Assembly: GCA_963920705.1 (NCBI GenBank)
Contig: OY987234.1
Span: 23,455,794-23,519,793, forward strand
Length of the DNA: 64,000 bases
Source: Odiellus spinosus
Lineage: Eukaryota; Arthropoda; Arachnida; Opiliones; Phalangiidae
Reading direction: 5' to 3'
Program-made: the position numbers and the translations under genes
Shown here: positions 48,691 through 60,500 of the stretch, in pieces
Numbering within the stretch: position 1 is the first letter of the stretch
How the letters are laid out: each line of letters opens with the position of its first letter
Notes under the pieces: model-generated
Database searches by the model: none
Told to the model about the DNA's origin: nothing
Seen by the model: the letters and a program-made list of their open reading frames with translations, nothing else

Positions 48691-51477
48691 ATGTCTTTGT
48701 ACGACGGTTTGGGTCTTGATTCTAAAGAGAAGGGTGGAAGAGACCAAAAATCAGATCAATTAGGTCAGTTTCGCGAATAAACTAATCGATGGTTAAACTT
48801 AATCGTACTAATTAATTAGTTAATCGTTTTAAGTAATCTTTCGTATCTTTAACAGCCGGCTGGTCCTCTGGAATCAAACTACTACAATCCCAATTACAAC
48901 TGAAGAAAGCCGCGTTAACGCAACCAAATAAGCCCGTAAGATAAATTGAACTCTCGATTTTGGGATAGTTCTTATATTTAGAGCCGGTGTTTCTTTCAGA
49001 GAGATTCTTCGTCTCGAAAAGGGGGCTCCATTCTCGCGCCAGTTTTAGATTTAAAATCACACAGGGACGTAGTTGACGAAATGCCGCCTCCTCCGGTGGT
49101 CGTACCCAAATCTAGCAACGCCAATACGCCATCGGGTACGACCTTACTGGGAGGCGAATGGGACGTTAGATTAGAGTACGATCCTTCTTGGCCCAACGAC
49201 TACGAAACTATCATGCGAGAAAGACGCGAGAAGAAAGAACGCGATAGGGAAGAAGATAAACGGAGAGATTTGGAAGAAAGAGAAGGCCACCGAAGTAGTA
49301 GTAGAAGAAATAGAGATAGGCACGACCGTCCCAAAGAATTAGAAGCCAGAAAGGCCCCCGAAGACGAAGAACCGGAGAGAGAAAGGCCGAGAAGAGCTCA
49401 AAACAGCGGAGCGGCTATCGCGCCTCCCCCTTCCCTGGCCGAAACGAGAGAAGCTGAAAAGAAAGACCAGTCTTCTTCTTCTCCTCCCAGTTTCTCCGGA
49501 CTAATTCCTACGATCGGTAGTTCGGTGGCTGCTCGCATAATGGCCAAGTACGGCTTCAAAGAGGGGCAAGGTTTAGGCAAAAAAGAGCAAGGAATGAGCC
49601 AAGCCTTGCAAGTTGAGAAAACTAGTAAACGGGGAGGCAAAATTATTCACGAGAAAGATATTCCAAAAGGTAAGAGTTCTTTGTTAATCTGATCAGCCAG
49701 CCCAATGGTTAATTAAATTCCTATAAAATCCTATATTTTCAAACGTGTCCTATATTATCCCGTATTTCCTCCAAATCAAGTCCTATAAATTCCTTTCATT
49801 TTGAGTTAAAAGATATTTCGGGATGAATATTTTTCTCCGCCCTGTCAAATATTTTGCATAAGCAGCTGCCCTATTAGCTAAGATTTGAATATATGGCTTC
49901 TCGCGGTTAAATGGGTGACGGGGAACTCAACCAAGAGCTCTTAACGCTTTGAGGCTAGTTCAATATCTAAACAAATTCAACCGCCAAATAAAATAGCATT
50001 CTTTAAAAGGTAGTTTTGCCGAAGTTTGCCTTATAAAATCATTTATTTGAGATCATGTTCGTCCTATATTATATTATTTCATGATGAAACCCCCGTATAA
50101 TCCTATATTTTGGGAAAAATAATCCCGTATTTCCTATAAGGAATTGAAATTTGTGGCTGGGCTCCCTGGATTCTTTTAATCTTTCATTTTCTTATCAGTT
50201 TGATTTTTATTTTAGTTGACACTCCTCCGCCGCGTCCGTCGTCTCCCGAATTTATGCCTCCGCCTTCTTCTTCGTCTCAAAGCCCGCCGCAATCTTCCCA
50301 ACCGGATATAACCACGATTTTGAAGAATCCCTCCAAAGTGGTTCTCTTAAGGGTAAAAATTTATTCTCGTTTCAAATTGAATTCTTCCGCTTTAAAGACG
50401 GTTAATCGTAAGTTGATTTGATTAGAAATGAACGAGAACTAGAATTAAATCGATGAGGATATTTTAGCTATAAAATATAGCTTTTTCCAATTTGATTTCC
50501 CGCCAAGCCTAATTCGGGACTAATTCCTTTGAAAGCGAAGAACATTTTGTAGGGTTTGAAAGGTGATTGGCCATTTTCAATCGCTTTGCAGGGTTGCCAC
50601 AGATCTGGAAACACCTGGAAAAGTCAGGGAATTTTCATATTCCAAAAAATATAGTAATTCAGGGTTTGTACACGACCTGGAAAACGTGGAAAAGTCAGGG
50701 AATTTTGCTACGAAAAATTTGTGGCAACCCTGCTTTGAAATTTAAGTAGTTTAGAGAAAGATTTTAACGGATTTTGAGCCGGTAAAATCAAATTTTCCCC
50801 CGTTTTGCTTTTTTCCCCGAGAATTAACTTCTATAATCTAATTTCCTTTAGAATATGGTTGGACCCGGCGAGGTTGATGAAGATTTGGAACCGGAAACGA
50901 AGGAAGAATGCGCCAAATACGGGGAGGTTCATCGTTGCCTTATTTTTGAAATCCCTGGTGGAAATATATCGGACGAAGACGCCGTTAGAATCTTTGTAGA
51001 ATTCAAGAGAGTCGAATCGGCTATCAAAGGTAAAATTTCTTTCCTTTTTGGAACCTTTAGTAGGCTGTCTTTGGGGTTTGCCTACGGGAATATTTGTAAG
51101 GGTGTGTGGGAGGGGCGATTTTGAGGCCGAGAGATTCCATTTTTCTAAACCAAGTAGCTGTTTTAAACCAATTCAAAATTCGTAATTTGCAAATTAAAAT
51201 GGAGCTTTAAAATAAGTGGATTTGAGCTTATTGAACCGATTCCGAGACTTATTTCGACTTAAAAGAAGGCCTAACGTAACTCTTATATTCGAATTCCTAA
51301 ATATTCCTACGTAAAGAGAGTTTCTTTTGTCAAAATGAAGCTTAACCACGAACCAATCTGTTTTTGCGTTTAGCGGTTGTGGACTTAAACGGTCGTTACT
51401 TCGGTGGCCGCTCGGTAAAAGCTGGCTTTTACGACGTGGACAAGTTTAAGAGACTCGAATTGATGGATAACTTCTAG
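48691..51477 (+). CDS. RBM17: RBM17 (SPF45) alternative-splicing factor, complete
   Basis: This is a nuclear splicing factor; human SPF45 uses a UHM domain to bind ULM motifs in SF3B1, U2AF65 and SF1 at 3' splice sites. Six exons join in frame: 48691-48763, 48856-48935, 49000-49669, 50216-50352, 50852-51029, 51374-51477 (413 residues; human has 401). The N-terminus (MSLYDGLGLD, LLQSQLQLKKAALTQ) matches SPF45. A charged Arg/Glu-rich region follows, then AAIAPPPSL. The G-patch (about 200-245) reads ARIMAKYGFKEGQGLGKKEQ and continues VEKTSKRGGKII. The C-terminal UHM starts NMVGPGEVDEDLE and has the RYF form of the UHM R-x-F motif in NGRYFGGRSV. The protein ends KFKRLELMDNF. Introns are 64-546 bases; the third and fourth contain repeats. 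It is head-to-head with TBC1D25 and convergent with agrin. Confidence 0.97.
49718..50165. repeat. TATAGGA-type dispersed repeat, inverted copy
   Basis: It fills most of RBM17 intron 3 (49670-50215). It contains TCCTATATTATCCCG, AGAGCTCTTAACGCTTTGAG and CCGAAGTTTGCC, the reverse complement of blocks at 38270-38870. Confidence 0.8.
50589..50732. mobile_element. CAGGGTT MITE with 5-bp target duplication
   Basis: 144 bases, CAGGGTTGCCACAGATC to AAATTTGTGGCAACCCTG, inside RBM17 intron 4. Flanks are identical (CTTTG at 50584-50588 and 50733-50737). GACCTGGAAAACGTGG and TGGAAACACCTGG are internal repeats. Confidence 0.88.
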
Positions 51478-53256
51478 AATCAATTCATTTCACCCTCGAA
51501 CCCTTCCTTATTAATTCCGTATTATTTGAATAAATGAATTTAAATAATGCGGGGCGTTAATAAGCGTCACCCGTCATCCATTCATTCGTTAGGCTTTCGT
51601 AACCCTTCTCTCATAATCACGTTTTTAAAGAAACTCATTAAATCAAAGTAAATACGAAGAAATTTGCTTTCTTTATATTTTTAAGCCTATTTTATTAGCG
51701 AATGTTGAGTTTTAAATTGGTTTAGGCGCAAATCTCGTAAATCATTGGCAAATATTTAAGGTAGAATGCGACATAATAACTGAAAATGAATTCCCTTTAA
51801 CTTTAATTTGAACTTGGGCCGATCAAATCGAGATTATTTATAATCAACATTTTTTTATTGGTTTCATTATTTTATACATAGTAATTTTATGGCACCTTTT
51901 TTTTACGGGTTTTTCTGTCGGGGAACTTTAGGGGGAGAATTCATTTTAATTTCTCCGGGTTTTCATTTGAAATATATATATGAACGAAATTGTTTTTCGC
52001 GGCGGCGTCCTTTAGAAACCCCCTAATTTAAATATCTTGAGCTTTATTCCGGTATTTGTTATACGATCAAAATACGGAATTTGCGGGAGATTTTCTTCAC
52101 CCCTTTGAAATTATAACGCGGAATGTTTTAGAACTGTAGGAAGAAATTAGGAGGGACGTAGAAAGACGTATTATGATTTTTTTAATGAAAATAAGGGTAA
52201 GACGTATGGTAGCGTAAAAAAAACTATTTCGAATTGCCCGCGTTTTTTTGAACTTCCTGTTTCTCGCGTCTGGCTGGATATCACGTGACAAGCTTCAAAA
52301 TAACTGGGATACCAATAGCTAGCCAATAGAAATAGATTGTTAGAAACGTCGTCCGCTCTCGGTTGAAATAATTTTGAGTTTTCGCGCTGACACGCTTTAA
52401 GCCTTGGCTCTACCGAGTTTAACGCGTTTTTAATCCGTCAAAATCGAGATTAACCGAGTTTTATTTAACGTTTCGTTTTCATTCCGAGGATTACGACTAC
52501 TTTTGGGTAAGAAAATAACTTTAATTCCTTTGATTTTAAGTTTTTAATTTTAATTATTCAACGACTCTAATTTGGGCGGTAAATTACCGTCGCGAATGAC
52601 AAATTCAAATTAAGGCTCTAAATATTTGGTAAAAATCGTGTTTAAAGAGCGATTGCCCTTCGAAATTTGTTATTGTTTCCTATTTTTGCGAAAGTACGCG
52701 TCCCAATGACGCTCAATTTACCATAGTACCGTCGTAGTAACTAAAACGTTTTCAACGGATCAACTCCGTCGTTGTTAAATGGACCTAAACCATTTCTTTT
52801 TGATTATATACTAAAGTCGAGTGTTTCCGTCGGTTAAGAACTTGGCACTGAACAAAAACCCCGTTGTCAAAGTTCCGTTTGTAATTCTGATTTGAAATAT
52901 ATTCCCTATTAGTTATTTAGTTTTAAGATTTTCCTTTCGAAGGAATGGTCTCGACGGTTTAGCCATTCTTTACGTAGTTTTCCTGGCCATAATCGATCTA
53001 CGGTATTTGTGGGTCTTTTATTTTGAAATATAAAGGCATATTTGGTTTTAAAATCGGTGATTATTAGTGAAAGGTAGTTTATTATTATTTTTAGCGTTGT
53101 CTCTTAGGATTTGATATGATGTCGACCCTTTATTATAAACCCCCTACATTTTTTTTTATTTTTTCTTATATAAATTATAGTACGTATAGCTTTAAACTCT
53201 GGTTCGGCGCGTCTCCGAAGTTATCTCGCGTACCGCTTCCTAGCCAGCGCTTTTCC
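51478..53256. other. Convergent spacer between RBM17 and agrin
   Basis: AT-rich sequence with no coding exon seen. It should contain both 3' UTRs. The ORF at 52097-52291 is short with no recognisable content. Confidence 0.6.
51529..51534 (+). promoter_or_regulatory. Candidate polyadenylation signal of RBM17
   Basis: AATAAA, about 52 bases after the RBM17 stop codon. Confidence 0.55.
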
Positions 53257-53262
53257 TTTATT
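53257..53262 (-). promoter_or_regulatory. Candidate polyadenylation signal of agrin
   Basis: Minus-strand AATAAA, about 130 bases downstream of the agrin stop codon at 53391. Confidence 0.45.
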
Positions 53263-53390
53263 ATAGTTGACTAGCTTTTTTTTCTCGGGGTTTCGTGTTT
53301 TGTTCGGAGCGGTTAAAAGGAATTTTTTCAACGTTCCTTCGTAATAAACGTAGCGTCGTTTCCTCCGTCGAAATTGGCCGGATCAAGTCG

Positions 53391-54524
53391 TCACGATTCG
53401 GCGCACGGTTGCGCGTTTGTCGAAGGGGCGTATTGCGCTAGATTTATTAGCTCGCCTTCCATTAGTACGGAATGAACGCAGCCGCGGAAGAAGTCGTAAT
53501 AAGGCTTAGGAAGACCCGGTGGAAGCTTGGCGTTACCACCTGCGAATATAACGACGGAAGAAGAAATTCGATTTAAAGTTTGGTCGAGGGAAAACGAGGG
53601 TGGCGGAAGAACCAACCTATCCACAGGATTCCGTCGGTGTTCAGCTCCGTGGCTCCTGGCTCGGACATTTTACCAACAGGAGGACTATTGTCCACTTGAA
53701 GCGTGGCTAGCCTCTTGTTTCTACAATAAAAGTTAATAAAGGTCACGAGGAAATTGTCAAGGTTCACGGGGGTCGAGATGAAATGGATAAGGGTCACGGA
53801 GGTCAAAATGAAATGATTAAGGTACACCGAGGTCAGGATGAAATGGCGAAGGTTCAAGTTGGTCAATATGGAAAGGCTAAGGTTCAAGGAGGTCAAGATG
53901 GAAAGGCTAAGGTTCAAGGAGGTCAAGAAGAAATGGATCGTCAGTCGCGAAGTTTACCTGTTGATGGACACTACGTGCCACAGGCCGTCGTCGATTTTGA
54001 CAGGGTTCCTTATGATTAGGAGATCCCGTTGTTTGCCCAAATTGAAACTGAGTTCGACGAATCCTCCGCTCAGGGCCAGGGACAAGTAATCACCCCGAAC
54101 GGTCGCTCCTTTGTGCGTCCACATCAACAGGCCATTGGAGCCGCTCGTTCGGAAGCGTACGTCGAAGCGATTTGTACTTTGAGCGTCTCTGCGGTCGACA
54201 ATTCCAGTTATAATCGCGAAAGCCGATAAGCTCTAGTTTAAGTCTTACTTGTCTTTTTCTTTCATGGAGAAAGACAGCGTAGTTGCGCCTTCTAAGGAGA
54301 TCGAATACTCCTTGCCACCGTTTTGAATATCTGCGCCGAGACAAGCGCCATTAGGCCGATTACTCCCTATTACCCTAGTCGAAGCCCGAGCCATTTATTT
54401 AATTTGACACTCTTGACCGCTACCGTCTCTCGCTTTAAGGTCCTTTCTACTCTAGAATTTGCCCGGCTTTAAAGGGACTATCTGCGGTTTTAAAATCTCC
54501 TTTAAAATCGCTTTTTTTCTAGCT

Positions 54525-54559
<35 letters not shown>

Positions 54560-57500
54560 TAATTTTGGAGCGAGATTACGTAGACGAGGCCCGAATTGAA
54601 TGAGGTTACTCGCTTACTTTAAAAACGAGAGAATTCTCTCGGGAAGCGCGCTCGGGCTTTGATTAGGAGTTCCAACTTGGGAAAAAATGCTCTTAGTCGC
54701 TTTGGAAATTCCTAGCGAATTATCCAGTTCTCGTACGATCTTTCGCTTAACCTCCCGACGTTAACTTAGTTAATAAAACCCCTAGCTAACGGTTAAGTTA
54801 ACGTACATTTTTCGCACTTGAGCCCGCTGTAATTGAGCGGACAACGGCAGTAATATTCGTTCAACTCCGGAACGCAAACGCCGTCGTTCAAGCAGGGCCT
54901 CTCGCCGCACGGCGGACCCGTGAATTTGCCCAATTGGTGAACTTCGTGAGCTCTGGATCTGAGGGCGTCCCAAATGTCCCCGTTGACGATCAGTCTCTGC
55001 AAGGCTCCGCTGAGACCCGTCACGATGCCCGAGTGAGGGTTGACCATGCTCAAGTGCTTGTAGCCGCCCAAGTACAGAGGTTGATCCAGATTGAGTTCGC
55101 TGAGTGGCGTTTTGGATTCTCCCGTTACCACCGGACCGTCGTCGACGCGCAGAGTTCCTTGGCGACTCAGTCTCGTCACCAAGACGGCGTGCCATTCCTC
55201 CAGAGTGATTGGACTGGGACTCCTGAAGGAAACTCTTACTTTTCGCTTTACATACTTACGTTTCTCCGTACGAAGACGTTCGAATTTACTTACGTCAAAA
55301 CGACTAAGCCCCTGAAAGAAAGAAATAACTCGATCGAGACGATGACGCGGGTTTTTGTTCGGGGAATATCGACTTACGAGAGGTTGGCGATCCCGCTTCC
55401 CAAATCGTATCTGAATTGAACGAAACCGTCGACGAGATTGACGGAGATGAAGTCGCCTCGGCCGGAAGCCAACTGGCCGTTGTAGACGAGCATCCCGTTT
55501 TTGGAATGAGCGAGGAACCAAATTTCTATGGAGAATGATTGGCCCACGTTTTGAAGAGTTGGCAGTTTGAGATAGGCCTGGCCGTCCAAGTACGGCGTGA
55601 AAACCTCTTGGAACTCTCCGTGATCTGTTTAAGGGGGAGGAATCTTTGATAGATACGGATTCGTCTAAAGGGATAAAGAAGCTTACGCTGGTCGCAAATT
55701 TTCCCTCGCGGTCCTCTCGAACAACCGCAGTCGAACGTCCCGTCTTTTCGGGAAGAGCATTTCGATCCTTTTGGACACGGATTGCTCGCGCACGGGTCTT
55801 TCTGGATTTCGCATTGAATTCCTGTTCAATTATTAACAAAAATACTCGAGCTCTAACTGACACGCCCGTCCAATTATCGTTTCGGGTAGTGATTTTAGAT
55901 TTTCGGGTATCGGGTCGACGAACTCTTCCGGGTACTCGCGGGTAATTAGTCTTACGCGTAAAGGCTTGACGGCTACCAATGGGGTGTCGTTACTTTCGAA
56001 TACTTATCGGGAAGCGAGATTAAAGGGAGAATGAAACGGCTAACAACCAGTGATTGCTTATTTTTTATCGATTCCTTCGAGTTTAAATAGCGGCTTTATT
56101 GCGCCGGTAAAAACAATTTACAAATAAATATTAAACTAGAAATAAATCTAAAACTTTCCATCAAAATATTCTAACCGGACTCGTGGAGATATCAGCTGAA
56201 CTTCTCGTATATAAGGAGAGCGAGTAATGGCGTTGATCGATAGTCCTGATACGAATTCCACTAAGATTATTTTCCGGTGCGCAAGTTTACAATTTATTTC
56301 TAGTTTAATATTTGTTCGTGAATTGTTTTAGTGTTGGATTGGGCCGCTATTTTATCGTTAAGGAATCGATAAAAAATGCCTCGTCGTTAGCCGTTTCATT
56401 GTCCCTTTAAGGAATTCGAGACGTTTTGTTTTCCCTCCCCCGTTTTCGAAGCCGAATCTGTTAAAAAATGGTCAGTCGTCGAGGTTCGAGTAGATTGTAA
56501 ATCTTACCGGCGAATCCCATCGGGCAAAGGCACTCGTAATTATCTTGGCTGTCAACGCAAGAGGCTCCATTCTGACATGGAAGACTGGTACACGCCGAAT
56601 CCGCGCATTCCCCTGGAAGCGAAGCGACGGCTCTAATTCAGATCGGCTTTCCTCTTAAAGCCCCCCCCCCCCCCCATTTTAGAGTAGAGTGACTTACTTA
56701 TCTTTTCGGCTCCTATGATATCTTTGGATTCTGGCAAATTGAGTCGGGTATCTTTGCTGCCAATCCTGAGTCTCCGAATGCAACCGACCAAACCGTTTTT
56801 CGTTCCGATGTTTTCGAATACCCTTTACGTTTCAAATACGACCGCGCTTTATTAAAGGGATACTACTAACGCCTTATCATTTACAATTTAAAGCCTTAGA
56901 ATTAAACCAGTTTTTCGCGCTCGAGAAGGGAAAATTGAGCGCCGCCAATATATTTTCAAAAGGGAAAATGAAACGCGAAAACGAACGACTTTTTTTATCA
57001 ATTCCTTATCGTTTATATTGTCTTAATCCAATGGTTAAAAATTTACAAACAAACGTTAAACTAGAAATCAATTTAAAACTTATACGGAAAAAGGCTTAGG
57101 TGGATTCGTGGAGATATCGGCTGAACTCGCTATGTAAGGACTAGCGACCAATGACATTGATCGATGGCTCTTAATGGGGAACGCGGATCTCCGTGATCAA
57201 TTTCATTGGTTCGCTACTCCTTAATTCAGCTGATATCTCCACGAATCCAGCTAAGCCTATTTTGACGTTTATTTCTTTGTAAATTTATTTAACAGTTACT
57301 GTTAAACTCGAAGGAATCGATAAAAATTGACTCGTTGTCAGCCGTTGCATTCTCCCTTTAAGCTTCGTGTTTTTTCCAAATTTCTATTTTTCGTCACAAA
57401 AAAATGAATAAGGGAAGATAATGCGTATTCGATCTTGAGCGCTAGTAATTAGTAGCGATTAAAATTCGTTTCTCGCGTTAGACTATCCCTTTATTGTAAG

Positions 57501-60500
57501 CGCGCTCGCGTTTGAATTGGAGTAAATGAAGGTTTTACGTTTTGCTTTCGACGGGGACGTATCCCAAGAAGAGGTTTTGTCCGAGATCCAAGGACTTTAG
57601 AACTCCTTCGCTTCGACCGGAAACGTCGACCTTGCCGTCCAGAGTTAAGGTACCGTCTCGTAGATATCGCTTAGCAACCAGCTTATGGAATCGACCAGTC
57701 TGTAAACGATGAGGCGATCGCAAGACGACCGGCCCGCTACCCAAGTTGTACCTGCGATTAAAAGGCCGGTTTCGATCGATTTCGAGAATGGACGTCGAAG
57801 GCGTTTCGAGATTGCAGAATTGTTTACCGAAACTCGACGTATCCGTTTTTAATGGCCAAAGATACGAAATCTCCTATTCCGGATTGAGTTTGTCCGTTGT
57901 ACAGAAGGATTCCTTCGTCGGCGTACGATTTGAACTCTAGTTCCAAGGAGAGGCGCGTGTACGCGTGAAGTCGTTCCAGTTCCAGATATGATCGACCGGA
58001 GAAACCGGGCGTTTCGAATTGGAAGGCTACGAGAAATAAGTTTTAATCCATCTTCTCCGGCGATACCTAGCCACGGTTGATAGTTACCGTCGATGGTGGG
58101 CCTGGCGGTCGTGGGTCCCGTGCTCAAGAACAGGCCTTCCGATAAACCGAACGTTATGTCTCGAGTCGATCTGGATTCGTATTGCTCCGAAGTCGATTTC
58201 TGTACGGTCGATCTTCTGACCGGTCCAACCGTCGGCTCCGCGCCGTCTATGGCGTGAAAACAAAATCGCCTTTAAAACTAAGAGCGAACTCTCTAGGGCC
58301 GAAACGAAAGAAGCGTGGCGCGTTTTACCAATTTTGCATAATCCGAATGTTTTGATATTGATCTGTTTCTGATAACGGCAACTGAAAAGCCTGAGTTGGC
58401 ATTCGGAAGCGTAGGCGACGCCGTCGGAGCCGCAAACGGGGTTTTTGGGCTCGGGGTTGCACTTGACGTCGCAGACGCATTGGGCTTTGCCGTGTCCTCG
58501 CTCCTGGCAGTTGGCCCCGAAGCGACATCTGAGCTGAGAACAGGTTCCGGGAACGGGATAAGCGATCGAGGCTGGTAAAAAAACGACAACAACCCCATTT
58601 CCATTATTATCTTCGATACGATCTTTAGCTAGCTAAGGGAGCCGGCCGGGGTAGTTAATGTCCTCTTAATGTCCTCCTATATAGGTACTAAATATTCCCG
58701 ACACTAATTTGTTTGGGCGTCGAGAGCCGAGGGGAAAAAACAACTTTTTATCTAAGGGATAGAGAGAGTTTTTATTTCGAGTAGTAAATTATTCTCTTAC
58801 GTTTGTAAAAACATTATTCGCCTATAAATCAATTTAAATTTCCATTTTTCCTATATTTGTTTCTGGGTTAATCGGGGGTCTTGCCCCTGTAGGAGCTTCC
58901 TTTCCTTGGCGCCGTTCCTACCTATCTTAAAGACATTGTTTTAATTGTCTCTTTTCCTTTACATTTCCAACTAGATCGTAGACTTAGAATGAACCGAGAA
59001 AAATATTCTCTTATTTATCGAGGGGGGCGGGGGGATTGGGGGGCGGATCCCTCTTGGTCCCTTTTTCATCACCACCAGCAGCCCCAATCCCCTCTCGTAC
59101 TTGGCACGATGGTACTTTATTAGCGTCGTTTCTAATTAGAGGGTTTCGGCTTAAAAGTAATTACAAGTTCGTTTAATTTGTAAAGGGGGCTTTTTTTTTG
59201 TCCCTCCATCTCTGGTATATTTTTTAGGCTGGGGTTTGGCGAGTCGACACTTTCGCTAGCTCGTCTTCCCTACTCTTAACCGCGCGTTCAATCTCCGAAG
59301 GGAGCGAATTGGAAGATCCCTTTTTTTCCGGCAATTTGCGTCCTAAAGTTGTAAAGTTTTAATCGAGTTTCAATCGGAGATTTCAATAGGCGTTCGACGC
59401 TATAGTTCCGATCTTTCGAATCTTCCCTAATGAAGGCGACGGGCCAATTCTACGCGTTTTTACTAATTCGCTCGCTTTCTAAAAAAACAAACAACGGTTT
59501 ATAATGCAAAGTAGATAGCCTGTTGGGCCAAAAATATTCAATTTTCAGAATTTTTGAAGGTGGTACTCGAGTCTCAAATTTGGCCCCTATGCAACCCCCA
59601 AAAATTGAAATTATCTCGTTCCGTAATTTTTTCCCAGTGTTTTCGTCATCAAATTCATATTCAGCGCCTCTTTTTCGTCTATAGTACGAATTTTTATTAA
59701 TTTAAGTCTTTTGATTCTAAAGATATTAGAGAAAACCCAATTTGAAAACTTAAAATCCAAATTTATGCAAAAAAATTTTAAAAAATATAACTTGAGAATT
59801 TTTTTTTTTTTTTTTTTTTTGAATTCGCGGGAATTGACCCGAGTGCGAATTAAGCGTATATTTCTACTTATTGACTATTTATATTTTAATTCCCCCTTTT
59901 TTTTGTTTTTTGTTTTCGCTACTTCCAAATCGCCTTTGTTCCCTAAAGTAGCGCGAACGTTTTTCATTCTTAAATCCGTTGTTCGCGCCAATCTATCCCA
60001 TTGAAACGAAGGGCTCTTCATTTTATATTCTTCCCAAAGCTAGTTTTCCCCGTTATCAGTGGTTTAATACATTGTCATTCTCATCGCGAACGAATTAAGG
60101 AGGATGGACGAGACGGAGAAGAAAGCCCCGCTCGTATAATCGCGTTCTTCGAATGAAGGAATAAGGCGGGTTAAATCCAATCCTCGATGGCGTCTCCCCG
60201 TTCGCTACGTTAAAAGCGCGTCGCAAGTTTGGATCGAGGCCAAATTCGCGTCCCTCTTTTTTTGTTGGACCGGGGATTTTTAAAGGGAGTACGGATAAGG
60301 ATAATCGAGTTCCTTACGAAGCGCTCGATTCGGGCCTCGCCAAATTTGTTTCGTCATCTACGCTAAGCTTACGAGAGATAATCTCGAGAAAGAAAGGCTA
60401 TCGTAGGAATAGGACCCGTTGCCAGGTTGTTTCGATCCTGAAGAGGAGCATTTTTTCTAAGCCTTAATCGTTAAGGGGATGTTTTAATTAATAACGGCTC

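Noticed and set aside
53783-54019. Repetitive plus-strand ORF ([10 protein letters not shown]-like)
   Set aside because: It is a translation of the 30-bp intronic minisatellite and antisense agrin exon sequence.
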